Positions 1 through 6,704 of a stretch of DNA of 57,614 nt are shown piece after piece (position 1 is the first letter of the stretch; each line of letters begins with the position of its first letter). The notes beneath the pieces were generated by a model. It was not told the DNA's origin, made no database searches, and was given only the letters and a program-made list of their open reading frames with translations. The position numbers and the translations under genes were made by a program. Origin of the DNA: a virus; the IMG/VR virus record IMGVR_UViG_3300042934_000106, positions 1 to 57,614 of that record; one strand, written 5' to 3'.

Positions 1-127
1 AGTGGAGATGAGACCAGCCTCCACCATGTCTTCGTAGTCCTGGTGCTCCGGGTCACAGACGATGTGGACGCTCACCGGGACCTGTACCGCGGGGTAGTCC
101 TCCAGATATCGGGAGCTGTAGTTGCTG
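1..127 (+). repeat. Exact copy of window end (assembly overlap)
   Basis: Same 127 bases as 57488-57614; see that entry. The junction lies inside the ribonucleotide reductase gene and keeps its frame. Confidence 0.95.
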
Positions 128-468
128 CCCACCCCCCCACCCTCCGCAAGACGGAGGAGAGTGAAAGTGAAGTGCTCCTCAGGCTTGCTGCTGTCCCAGC
201 CAGCAGCCCAGCAATTGTTCAGCGCAAAGTCGTTGACACCACTGGACTTGAGGTGCCGGCCAGCCGGCAGAACCTTGAAGGACTCGATGAGGTCGATCAG
301 GGCCTCACGCTCACCCTCTTCGATGTACCGCGGCTCAACCAGCTTCAGGTTGCCGTCAACCACGCGACGAACAGTCTCAGGCCACTGTTCCTGTGAGCCG
401 TCAGGCTTGGTCCGGCTGTAGGTCCGATAGTAGACCTGCTTGGAAGTATCGTTCTTGAACTCAGTCAT
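1..468 (-). CDS. nrdJ: Ribonucleotide reductase, class II, N-terminal part (gene cut by window ends)
   Basis: This is the first 156 codons of the gene whose remainder lies at 55892-57614; joined across the 127-base overlap it encodes 687 residues in one uninterrupted frame. The ATG at 468 follows a good ribosome site (TTAGGAGA) that overlaps the stop of the small gene 477-644. The N-terminal part carries the LPAGR element and the Asn-Asn-Cys motif (Cys86), which aligns with the first redox-active cysteine of adenosylcobalamin-dependent ribonucleoside-triphosphate reductases. The enzyme reduces ribonucleotides to deoxyribonucleotides in the cytoplasm and needs no separate small subunit or oxygen. 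It sits among other nucleotide-supply genes (ThyX, dCMP deaminase). Confidence 0.93.
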   Translation of the reverse strand, partial: MTEFKNDTSKQVYYRTYSRTKPDGSQEQWPETVRRVVDGNLKLVEPRYIEEGEREALIDLIESFKVLPAGRHLKSSGVNDFALNNCWAAGWDSSKPEEHFTFTLLRLAEGGGVGSNYSSRYLEDYPAVQVPVSVHIVCDPEHQDYEDMVEAGLIST

Positions 469-476
469 GCATTCTC

Positions 477-644
477 CTAAACGTCTTCAACAACAGCCGT
501 GGTAGTCCAGTTGGAGGTGAACTCTCCTCCAGCGTCTCCATGCTCAAGAGCCCAAAGGAGGACTCGTCCCTCATCAGAGTCGAACTCATCCTCAAACACA
601 TCGTCATCGATCTCGACAACCAGAGTGGTCGTGATTCGCTTCAT
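477..644 (-). CDS. Small acidic phage protein, function unknown
   Basis: A 55-residue frame from ATG at 644, which overlaps the stop of the gene upstream by four bases (ATGA). Its stop overlaps the ribosome site of the reductase gene, so the two are translationally coupled. The N-terminus begins [17 protein letters not shown], a beta-strand pattern followed by a run of acidic residues; the end is also acidic. No family is recognised. Placement in the nucleotide-metabolism operon is the only clue to its role. Confidence 0.75.
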   Translation of the reverse strand: MKRITTTLVVEIDDDVFEDEFDSDEGRVLLWALEHGDAGGEFTSNWTTTAVVEDV

Positions 645-865
645 GCCTTCTCCTTGTTCGTCGGCTGTCGGCTCCCCAGCTCATCCCGTGCAACAGAGAG
701 CATGTGAATCAGGGTGTTCAGGTCATCAAGGCTCAGGTCTTCTCCCAGGTCTGGGCAGTCGTCTATACCAAACTGGAGGTTAACCGCATCAAGGTCACCC
801 CCAAAGGTGACCCGAATGAAGTAGCTACTTCCGTACAGCAGATGGGAAAGCCTAGTCTCGATCAT
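641..865 (-). CDS. Hypothetical phage protein, 74 aa
   Basis: ATG at 865 overlaps the stop of the sigma-like gene (862-1419) by four bases and its own stop overlaps the next start, so it is embedded in a tightly coupled operon. The protein is acidic in the middle (GEDLSLDDLNTLIHML) and looks like a small alpha/beta protein. No motif links it to a known family. Confidence 0.75.
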   Translation of the reverse strand: MIETRLSHLLYGSSYFIRVTFGGDLDAVNLQFGIDDCPDLGEDLSLDDLNTLIHMLSVARDELGSRQPTNKEKA

Positions 866-1419
866 CGCCCCGTCCGGATGTTTCGGTTCATCAGTGCAGT
901 CAGGCTGTCAATAGCCCTGTAAGCGGCCCTACGCTCCCTCTCAGACTCCGGAGGGATGCCGAAGATGAAGACCTTGTTCACGGCCATCTGATAGCCCTCA
1001 GGAAGCTTCTCAAGAGCCTTGGAGGCGTCTGCTCGGGCAGACACGATGTTGTCCGAGATAACAGCCCTTACAAGGTCATCCTTCTTGCCGATGACCTGAC
1101 CAATGTCCTCGTCCGAGTGGACGAAGGACCGGAGAGCAAGCCGGACTTCGTCCGGGGTGTACCAGTACTGGTCATCCATCAGATCGAAGTGACGACGTTC
1201 CTTGGAAGCAAACCGCTTGCCGGCCACCCAGCACACCTTACGGACGAACACCTCGTCTCCGAGGTGCTCAGCAAGCTTCTTCCGCTCTCGAAGCAGGTGT
1301 TCAAGAATCTCCTGCTTCACATCATCGGCCTCTACACAGGACCACTTCTCAGCAAGCTCGTAAGCGACCTTGCCCGCGATCTCGATGACCGGTTCCCAGT
1401 CAAACTCAGTCTCGGTCAC
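862..1419 (-). CDS. Sigma-70-like RNA polymerase factor (probable)
   Basis: A 185-residue protein starting at GTG 1419 (GTGA overlap with the upstream stop). Residues 15-50 (WSCVEADDVKQEILEHLL) resemble sigma region 2, where a helix binds the beta-prime coiled coil; residues 130-180 (EKLPEGYQMAVNKVFIFG, then a helical segment) resemble the start of sigma region 4 with its LP-x-x-x-R/Q element. Distant sigma factors of this size are common in Streptomyces phages. If active it would redirect host polymerase to a class of phage promoters, for example the duplicated element at 13393 and 44207. An anti-sigma or other role cannot be excluded. Confidence 0.6.
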   Translation of the reverse strand: MTETEFDWEPVIEIAGKVAYELAEKWSCVEADDVKQEILEHLLRERKKLAEHLGDEVFVRKVCWVAGKRFASKERRHFDLMDDQYWYTPDEVRLALRSFVHSDEDIGQVIGKKDDLVRAVISDNIVSARADASKALEKLPEGYQMAVNKVFIFGIPPESERERRAAYRAIDSLTALMNRNIRTGR

Positions 1420-1643
1420 TCGTCCTCCGTGTAAATCTGGTACTCGCCATCGATCACCACAGGTTCAAGCTCCCCATCGTCATCCCGACTCCAGGTCTGA
1501 CCCCAACCCCCACACTGAGCACAGACACCGCCGGGAGCTTCCTCCCACGCCTGTTCAATAATCTCCTCGGGGTCCTCGGAATCTGTCTCTACGGTGACGG
1601 AGATTCCGATGGTCTGGTTGAAGAGCACAGTCTTCTTAGCCAT
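1416..1643 (-). CDS. Small protein with CxxC zinc-knuckle motif
   Basis: 75 residues from ATG at 1643, chosen because it overlaps the upstream stop (TGATG); a start 21 bases earlier would overlap the neighbour more deeply. The centre contains CAQCGGWG, a single Cys-x-x-Cys knuckle, flanked by acidic stretches; the start (MAKKTVLFNQTIGISVTVE) suggests beta strands. It may bind one metal as a dimer. Function unknown. Confidence 0.75.
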   Translation of the reverse strand: MAKKTVLFNQTIGISVTVETDSEDPEEIIEQAWEEAPGGVCAQCGGWGQTWSRDDDGELEPVVIDGEYQIYTEDE

Positions 1644-1945
1644 CAGTCCTTCACCGGCTTCCACTCGGTCTTGGTCACCTGAACCTGTTCGACCTCTACA
1701 GCCTTGATCTCCTTCTCGTAGCCCCAGAGATCAGCCTCCTGCATCTCAGTAGCCCCCGTCTCGTAGTACACGAGGTACGCCTTACCGTCGTCAGGGGCCC
1801 TGAAGACGAACTCATAGATGTGAGACCACCGAGTGGTGTCGAACAGCTCGTCATACAGCTCTTCGGCATAGCCGTTCTTGGGATCACACTCGAAGGGAAC
1901 TCCGATGGCCTCAAGCTCGTCACGGGTGAATACGCGAGTCTTCAT
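1643..1945 (-). CDS. Hypothetical phage protein, 100 aa
   Basis: ATG at 1945 overlaps the stop of 1945-2133. The protein is acidic with aromatic-rich beta-type segments (HIYEFVFRAPDDGKAYLVYY) and ends in a Val/Lys-rich tail. No family recognised. The operon position between a sigma-like factor and an exonuclease gives no specific role. Confidence 0.75.
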   Translation of the reverse strand: MKTRVFTRDELEAIGVPFECDPKNGYAEELYDELFDTTRWSHIYEFVFRAPDDGKAYLVYYETGATEMQEADLWGYEKEIKAVEVEQVQVTKTEWKPVKD

Positions 1946-2133
1946 CAGTCCTCAACCTCCGGGTAGTCCATTCCGTTGAAGTAGTCCCGGAGCTTCACAG
2001 TGAAGTCCCACTCAGCAACCCGCTCTTCGAGCCGCTTCACAAAGTCAAAGAGGACATCCCTATCCAGCTCCTCAAGGTTGTGGACCAGTCCATCCAGGTC
2101 CACCTTCAGTTCAAGCCATACGGACTCGTTCAT
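1945..2133 (-). CDS. Hypothetical helical phage protein, 62 aa
   Basis: Starts at ATG 2133 within TGATG shared with the upstream small membrane protein. The sequence is rich in Leu, Asp and Glu with heptad-like spacing (LDRDVLFDFVKRLEERVAEW), so it is probably helical. Function unknown. Confidence 0.72.
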   Translation of the reverse strand: MNESVWLELKVDLDGLVHNLEELDRDVLFDFVKRLEERVAEWDFTVKLRDYFNGMDYPEVED

Positions 2134-2255
2134 CACTTGCCTGCCTTCTGCTGAGAGAGCCCCTTGAAAGCCAGGAGGAGCCAGAAGAGGGACGCAGCCA
2201 TTGACCCGGCTGCGAAGCCGCAGAATCCAATTACAAGAGCGTCCAGGTAGTTCAT
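2133..2255 (-). CDS. Small membrane protein, 40 aa
   Basis: A short frame beginning MNYLDALVIGFCGFAAG and running into a hydrophobic stretch of about 25 residues with small residues and LLLAF, then a short basic tail (QQKAGK). It fits a single membrane span. The start lies one base beyond the stop of the exonuclease gene and its stop overlaps the next start. Its role in the host envelope is unknown. Confidence 0.7.
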   Translation of the reverse strand: MNYLDALVIGFCGFAAGSMAASLFWLLLAFKGLSQQKAGK

Positions 2256-2996
2256 CTACTTCTCTCCTCGAACATCGATGCTGCTCATACGCTTTCCGCC
2301 CCGACTCCACTTGCCACAAGAACGGCACTGGTAACGCTGATAAGACCCGAGCTGTGTGTAAGAACGGCCTCGCCTCTCCAGCTCTACCGACCCACAATTG
2401 GGGCAGGAGGGGAACTCGTTTTCGTCGTAGAGGCCATGGGCCGGATGAGAAGCAATCCAGGGAAGCAGCTTGTCGTAGAGCTGCTCAGTGATCACAACGT
2501 CCTGGACGTTGTACTTCTTCATCTCCTCCCAAGCCTGATAGTCACCAGCCATGCACTTCACCCAGAGCTGGTGACCTCCGTTCTGCACCTTGTGGTCCAG
2601 GCCGAGAGCCTTGGTGACGTAGTCGAGCTTGTTGCTCGGGAATCGGAACTGCTTCTTGACGACCTTCAGGAGGTCGATCTGAGCGTAAGGAGAAGGCGGC
2701 CTCAGGCCAGCCTCAACGAACTCCCGGTTGAGATGAGGGATGTCAAACCGCTGACCGTTGTAGTGGATTACAGCGTCAGCCTCGTCCAGGAACTTGTGAG
2801 CAAGATGAACCATCTGGCTCTGACCCACATGGAACTTGCTGAAGAAGTCCACCTCTTCTGAGTCGTACCACTTGGCTGCGAAGCAGATGACCTCTCCGCT
2901 CTCAAGGAGCTGGTTGAGTCCAACGTTCTGCTGCCACAGGCCCCAGACGTGAGCCAGATTGGGGGAAGTCTCAATGTCGATCGTGAGTAGCTTCAA
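2256..2996 (-). CDS. DnaQ-like 3'-5' exonuclease with C-terminal zinc ribbon
   Basis: 246 residues. Residues 1-175 carry the RNase H-fold exonuclease signature: TIDIET near residue 5-10 (metal-binding Asp and Glu), NGQRFDIPHL near residue 80 and a late YNVQDVV Asp near residue 165. The C-terminus holds CPNCGS and CRSCGK, a four-cysteine zinc ribbon not found in the simplest members, probably a DNA-binding add-on. It likely degrades or proofreads DNA or RNA during replication or recombination; DNA polymerase in this phage has its own exonuclease domain, so this is an extra nuclease. The downstream membrane protein starts at the next base. Confidence 0.85.
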   Translation of the reverse strand: MKLLTIDIETSPNLAHVWGLWQQNVGLNQLLESGEVICFAAKWYDSEEVDFFSKFHVGQSQMVHLAHKFLDEADAVIHYNGQRFDIPHLNREFVEAGLRPPSPYAQIDLLKVVKKQFRFPSNKLDYVTKALGLDHKVQNGGHQLWVKCMAGDYQAWEEMKKYNVQDVVITEQLYDKLLPWIASHPAHGLYDENEFPSCPNCGSVELERRGRSYTQLGSYQRYQCRSCGKWSRGGKRMSSIDVRGEK

Positions 2997-3229
2997 GAGC
3001 CGTCCTCCGAGTCAATGAGGTTGAACTGAATCTGAAGAACCTGACCCGGAGGGATGAAGACGTATCGCGTCTCCTCCATCACCAGGAAGAAGCCGTCCTT
3101 GGTGACGACATCAATGCTTTCTTGGACATCGGAAAGGAAGTCCTCTGCCTCAATCTCTGAGCGGACGATATGGACCTGGTTAGATCCATCAGGGCCTCTG
3201 TAATCAATGATGATCTCTGCCTCAGTCAC
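2993..3229 (-). CDS. Hypothetical acidic phage protein, 78 aa
   Basis: ATG at 3229, four-base overlaps with both neighbours. The sequence alternates hydrophobic and charged residues (EIIIDYRGPDGSNQVHIV; FFLVMEETRYVFIPPGQVL), suggesting a small beta-rich fold. No family recognised. Confidence 0.75.
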   Translation of the reverse strand: MTEAEIIIDYRGPDGSNQVHIVRSEIEAEDFLSDVQESIDVVTKDGFFLVMEETRYVFIPPGQVLQIQFNLIDSEDGS

Positions 3230-3411
3230 TGCTGTACCTCCTTGATGACGAGAGCCTTGCCGGCCGGCAGGGACTCTAGAAGTTCCTCAACAGAGTCCGG
3301 TGCACTGTCGAAATCGAAGTCAAAAACATGACCCCCGTTTTGCATGGGGCTAACGTTCCATTCACAGATGCTCTGGTGAGCATCAACAATCCAGGATTCG
3401 AAGATGCGCAT
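3226..3411 (-). CDS. Hypothetical phage protein, 61 aa
   Basis: ATG at 3411 touches the stop of the DUF3310 gene. It is short, with an acidic centre (FDFDFDSAPDSVEELLESL) and a hydrophobic C-terminus (KALVIKEVQQ). Function unknown; translationally coupled to its neighbours. Confidence 0.72.
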   Translation of the reverse strand: MRIFESWIVDAHQSICEWNVSPMQNGGHVFDFDFDSAPDSVEELLESLPAGKALVIKEVQQ

Positions 3412-4094
3412 CAGACAGTGCCCCCAAGACGAAGAACCTCACGAGTGACGTACCAGAGAGCCTTCTGAAGGTCTTCAAGCTCCTTCTCGGAGCCACCCTT
3501 CTTTCCCGCGCGACTCAAGTACTTGACCGCGTTACCGCGGTTGAAGTTCAGGTGCTCCGTGATGTCAATGACTTCAGCACCGTTAGACCAGCCATCGGCG
3601 TAGTGCGAGGGGTGATTAATTACGTCTTCCCCCTCATTTCCAGTATGATCGACATTTGGTCGCATGTCAACCTGAGTCATAGAGGAATCTTCGTCAGCCG
3701 GCGGGGCCGACAACATGTCATAGACGAACTCATGCTCCAGCTCATCAGCAAGGTATGGAAGAGGGACTTCCCACTCCTCGTCAGGAAGCTTCACCTTGTA
3801 ATCCCAAGGACTCCTGTCAAATACCTCAACAACCTCTCCTCGGGAACGGAAGAACGTTCGTCCAGGATCAACCACAACCACACGATCCCCGACCTGGAAC
3901 TTCTGGTTCGAATGCATGTCAAGCAACTCCAACTCCTCCCTCATGAAGCGGTATTCGCCGTAGCCTTCCACCAGTACGTTGACGGAAAGAGCCTCGTCTG
4001 TGATGTCCAGAACCTTTCCTTGCTGACCCAAAAAGGTATTCGGCCCACCAAGCTTGTTCTTCACGACCACAACGCGGTCACCAACCTTGAACAT
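3411..4094 (-). CDS. Tandem KOW/SH3-like domains fused to DUF3310
   Basis: 227 residues from ATG 4094 (TAATG overlap with the upstream stop). Two repeats begin FKVGDRVVVV and FQVGDRVVVV (about residues 1-60 and 65-115), each a small SH3-like beta barrel of KOW type. Residues about 155-227 hold the DUF3310 signature HPSHYADG...EVIDITEHL with KYLSRAGKK. DUF3310 often accompanies phage nucleotide-metabolism genes but its biochemical role is not established. An operator-promoter copy (3658-3671 with a -10 at 3642-3647) lies inside the gene just before the DUF3310 part. Confidence 0.8.
   Translation of the reverse strand: MFKVGDRVVVVKNKLGGPNTFLGQQGKVLDITDEALSVNVLVEGYGEYRFMREELELLDMHSNQKFQVGDRVVVVDPGRTFFRSRGEVVEVFDRSPWDYKVKLPDEEWEVPLPYLADELEHEFVYDMLSAPPADEDSSMTQVDMRPNVDHTGNEGEDVINHPSHYADGWSNGAEVIDITEHLNFNRGNAVKYLSRAGKKGGSEKELEDLQKALWYVTREVLRLGGTV
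3658..3671 (-). promoter_or_regulatory. Operator (T form) with promoter, inside DUF3310 gene
   Basis: GGTCGCATGTCAAC. Leftward -35 TTGACA (3665-3670), 17-base spacer, -10 CATACT (3642-3647). Lies inside the coding region of 3411-4094. Confidence 0.8.
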
Positions 4095-4486
4095 TAGGCA
4101 GGTACCTCTTCCTTCTCGAAATCGTGACAAGACACCAAGCCAGCAAAGTCCTTGTGGAATACAGCCTGGCCAAAATCCCCAACTCGGACGTGATCTGCTG
4201 GAACGTAGTAGGACCAGACCATAAATCCAAGCTCAGAAAGGAGTTCGGTGTATCCCTCGAACCACCGATAGAGAGCCTCCTTGGAGTCAAACCCACATCG
4301 CTCGTCTTCATAGATGAGACCAAGACGTGCATCTGAAGACGGGGGACGGTGGCTATTGTCTGTGTGAGCCCAAGACATACCGTCCGTTGCGTTGTAAATA
4401 TCGTCCGTCAGCCCGTCACTTATATAGGGACCCGAAGGAAATCCCTTGTACGTCTGGCTTTGGTGTGCCACTCGCCACACTCGCAT
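4094..4486 (-). CDS. Hypothetical phage protein, 130 aa
   Basis: ATG at 4486 (MRVWRVAHQSQTYKGFPSGP). The sequence has conserved-looking aromatic patches (YRWFEGYTELLSELGFMVW) and resembles uncharacterised proteins that recur in actinophages. It has no membrane segment and no catalytic motif that I can name. Its stop overlaps the following start. Confidence 0.7.
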   Translation of the reverse strand: MRVWRVAHQSQTYKGFPSGPYISDGLTDDIYNATDGMSWAHTDNSHRPPSSDARLGLIYEDERCGFDSKEALYRWFEGYTELLSELGFMVWSYYVPADHVRVGDFGQAVFHKDFAGLVSCHDFEKEEVPA

Positions 4487-4506
4487 GTGGATTCGCCCTT
4501 TCAGGA

Positions 4507-5205
4507 CTAGTCGATGCCAAGCAGTCGTCGGATAACTCCGTCTCCCTGCTCTCGTCGCAGGGAGTCAGGATCTGAGCCATCAGGAAGAGTCACAGGCACT
4601 CCGTTAGGGAGTCGCTCTGCAAGCTTCTCCGTCATCTTGGCGCCGGCCTCGTCTCCGTCACCGAGGATGAAGACCTTTTCGTAGCCAGCAAAGGCCCTGT
4701 CAAAGTGGTCCTTCCAGGCAGACACCCCCTGTACCGCTACCGCGGGGATGCCGTCCAGCTCCACTGCCCAGGACGAGAACTCGCCCTCAGCAATGGCTAC
4801 GCAAGGACTAGCTGTGATGAGAGCCGCAGTGTTGTAGAGCCGCGGACTGTCGGCAGGAAGGCTCTGATACTTCGAGTGCTTCCCGTGGTCTTCCTTCTGG
4901 TTCTTCAGGAAGTGGTAGACACCATCAACGTCCTTGACGCACTCGTCTCGAACACACCGGAAGCGAACTGTCGAAATGAACTTGGTACCAGCCGGCCGAA
5001 GGTACGGAATGACGAGGTGCTGACGGTACTTCTCATGTCCCGTCTTGACCGAATCTCCGACGTACCCGGGGAGCCATCGAACTGCCCCCTCCCCCAAACC
5101 GCGGGCGACTAGGTAGCTTTCGGCTGGACTTCCCTGATACTGGCTCTGGTACAGCTTCGCTGCTTCCACTGATCCCGGCATCTGCCCAATGGATCGCTTC
5201 GCCAA
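4507..5205 (-). CDS. DnaG-type primase, Toprim part
   Basis: A 232-residue frame opening at TTG 5205. It carries the primase catalytic core: an RNA-polymerase-like segment, then the Toprim signature with Glu140 in AIAEGE and the DGDEAG element (residues 183-188). It would synthesise RNA primers. It lacks the zinc-binding domain, which is encoded just upstream in the other frame (5033-5449); the two overlap by 173 bases, the Toprim frame lying +1 to the zinc frame. The TTG has no clear ribosome site, so a +1 frameshift, reinitiation or a sequence error could all explain the arrangement. Split primases are known in cluster A mycobacteriophages. Confidence 0.8.
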   Translation of the reverse strand: MAKRSIGQMPGSVEAAKLYQSQYQGSPAESYLVARGLGEGAVRWLPGYVGDSVKTGHEKYRQHLVIPYLRPAGTKFISTVRFRCVRDECVKDVDGVYHFLKNQKEDHGKHSKYQSLPADSPRLYNTAALITASPCVAIAEGEFSSWAVELDGIPAVAVQGVSAWKDHFDRAFAGYEKVFILGDGDEAGAKMTEKLAERLPNGVPVTLPDGSDPDSLRREQGDGVIRRLLGID

Positions 5206-5449
5206 AGCTCATACCTCCTTCACGAATGAGTACATCGATTGAGTCCTCAGAGACATCGCAGGCGTGACAACACCATCTGTTGGCCTCTGGATTGATGGAG
5301 GCACTGGGACGCTCCTCCACATGGAGCGGGCACAGAATCTTCTTCCAGGGCCCTCCCCAGTCAGGCACCTCTACCTCAGGGTAGAACTCCTCGAAGACTT
5401 CGAGGATGGGTGGTTTAGGAGTAAGGGTTCTCGACTCGGACCAGCGCAC
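5033..5449 (-). CDS. DnaG-type primase, CHC2 zinc-binding part
   Basis: 138 residues from GTG 5449, inside the end of the preceding small gene. The middle has CPLHVEERPSASI and CCHAC, the Cys-His-Cys-Cys zinc ribbon that lets primases read template sequence, followed by a typical helical tail (SFGEAIHWADAG). After that the frame turns low-complexity and basic until its stop at 5033, while the other frame (4507-5205) becomes the recognisable primase. The useful protein therefore probably ends, or shifts frame, near 5160-5205. Confidence 0.75.
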   Translation of the reverse strand: MRWSESRTLTPKPPILEVFEEFYPEVEVPDWGGPWKKILCPLHVEERPSASINPEANRWCCHACDVSEDSIDVLIREGGMSFGEAIHWADAGISGSSEAVPEPVSGKSSRKLPSRPRFGGGGSSMAPRVRRRFGQDGT

Positions 5450-5576
5450 GCGAACCGTCCTCAGTCGTCTGGAAGACGTTGACAGGGAAGCTGTACTCAC
5501 GCTCAAGCTGCTTCATGAAGTGAGCGTTACCGGCGTACTCGCGGAAAGAGGAGACGTAGTGGTCAAGCTCGTTCAT
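5415..5576 (-). CDS. Small hypothetical protein upstream of primase
   Basis: 53 residues from ATG 5576, overlapping the stop of the HNH gene (5573) by four bases; stop at 5415. The sequence begins MNELDHYVSSFREYAGNAHF and is mixed in character, with no known motif. The next gene starts inside it at GTG 5449. Confidence 0.65.
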   Translation of the reverse strand: MNELDHYVSSFREYAGNAHFMKQLEREYSFPVNVFQTTEDGSRALVRVENPYS

Positions 5577-6001
5577 CGGTCTGTGTCCTTACGATTGTCA
5601 CGATGGATTCGGATTCCGAGGATCTGAAGTGCCGGTGGACGCTCTAGGTAGTCCGCGGCATTGCGAAGGGTGTCGGGCTTATCCCGAGCTGCTGTGAGAA
5701 GCCGGCCGTTGCACATCCGGCAGAGAAGACCCCGCACCTGTCCGGACTTGTGGTCGTGGTCTACAGAGAGACGCTGTCTCCGAGTGCCCCCGCAGATGGC
5801 ACACTTCCCGCCCTGTGCCTCGAAGAGGCGGTCATACTCACCTGGTTCAAGTCCGTATGTGTCCGTGACCCGAGCCTCATGGGACGCCTTGCTGCGTCCC
5901 TTCTTCCGGCAGTCAGCGCAGAGCTTGCCTCGTGGTGTGAAGAAGCGAAGAGCCCTGTTCTTCAGACACCGACTGCACTTCCTAGTCTTAGAGCTTGACA
6001 C
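5573..6001 (-). CDS. HNH endonuclease, endonuclease VII family
   Basis: 142 residues from GTG 6001. The N-terminus has a CxxC...CxxC zinc pair (CSRCLKN, CADCRKK); residues about 60-110 match recombination endonuclease VII: KCAICGG, LSVDHDHKSG and RGLLCRMCNG, i.e. four zinc cysteines and a His-Asp-His active site. Enzymes of this family cut branched DNA or act as free-standing homing endonucleases. The start codon directly abuts an operator copy (6002-6015), an unusually short leader for which I see no strong ribosome site. Confidence 0.85.
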   Translation of the reverse strand: MSSSKTRKCSRCLKNRALRFFTPRGKLCADCRKKGRSKASHEARVTDTYGLEPGEYDRLFEAQGGKCAICGGTRRQRLSVDHDHKSGQVRGLLCRMCNGRLLTAARDKPDTLRNAADYLERPPALQILGIRIHRDNRKDTDR

Positions 6002-6296
6002 GGTCGCAAGTCAACTTACGCTCCAAAAAAAGGAGCCGGGACTCAATGAAGGCCGACTGAAGGCGGCCAAGGAACTCCAGCATGCTCATCTTGACCCGCC
6101 CACGGTTCCCCTGGTCAAGGATCAGGGTCCTGTAGCCACCTGAGAAGAAGTGCATCAGGGTCTTGCCGAGGGTCTCGGTGTTCAGTCGGCGGGGGTTGGT
6201 TATCCGAAGGTGGACCACAGCCTCACCCTTGAAGATGTCCTTCTGGAGACCGAAACCGTTGCTGCGACTTGTGTGCTTCTTGTGTGCGTTGTTCAT
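5988..6296 (-). CDS. Hypothetical basic phage protein, 102 aa
   Basis: Start chosen at ATG 6296, just downstream of an operator copy (6320-6333); longer frames would run through that operator. The protein is strongly basic with a mid segment EAVVHLRITNPRRLNTETLG. Its last codons contain the next operator (6002-6015). Function unknown. Confidence 0.65.
   Translation of the reverse strand: MNNAHKKHTSRSNGFGLQKDIFKGEAVVHLRITNPRRLNTETLGKTLMHFFSGGYRTLILDQGNRGRVKMSMLEFLGRLQSAFIESRLLFLERKLTCDRVKL
6002..6015 (-). promoter_or_regulatory. Operator (A form) at HNH gene start
   Basis: GGTCGCAAGTCAAC adjoining GTG 6001; a weak TAAGAC lies 18 bases past the -35. Confidence 0.75.
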
Positions 6297-6319
6297 GTGT
6301 TCAGTGTGCTCCTTGTGTT

Positions 6320-6333
6320 GGTCGCAAGTCAAC
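6320..6333 (-). promoter_or_regulatory. Operator (A form) before 5988-6296
   Basis: GGTCGCAAGTCAAC. Weak CACACT -10 at 18 bases; the next gene starts at 6296. Confidence 0.75.
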
Positions 6334-6363
6334 CATGGGGAGGAGTTGTGAAGGTGATCCACA

Positions 6364-6693
6364 TCACTCCACAACCGGAAGGATGTCCACCTCATCTTCA
6401 GAAACGTGGTCCCCCTCCGGGTACTCCAGTACGTAGTAGGGGTTCTTGGTTCCTCGCCAGGTGAAGGGGCCGGCAACCACCTTGAGAAGCCCATCAACGT
6501 AGCGGGCACGAACCACCTGACCCTCCTTGAACTTGGGCACAGCAGTCAGGTAGCTCTCTCCTCCAGTGAAGTGCTTCCCGTCGTCCTTCCGGACGAGGTA
6601 ACGAGGCTCGTATCCCGAGATGCCCTCAAAGGGGCCATACACGATGACACCCTGGCCCTGGGTGTGCTCAACCTTGTCTCCGGGCTTGAACAT
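6364..6693 (-). CDS. Hypothetical protein with two SH3/KOW-like repeats
   Basis: 109 residues. It begins MFKPGDKVEHTQGQGVIVYG and repeats a related unit later (FKEGQVVRARYVDGLLKVV), the same x-GD/GQ-V-V pattern as in the DUF3310 fusion at 3411-4094. Such small barrels often bind nucleic acid or protein. The gene lies directly downstream of the helicase gene in the operon. Confidence 0.7.
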   Translation of the reverse strand: MFKPGDKVEHTQGQGVIVYGPFEGISGYEPRYLVRKDDGKHFTGGESYLTAVPKFKEGQVVRARYVDGLLKVVAGPFTWRGTKNPYYVLEYPEGDHVSEDEVDILPVVE

Positions 6694-6704
6694 CCCTGTC
6701 TCCC

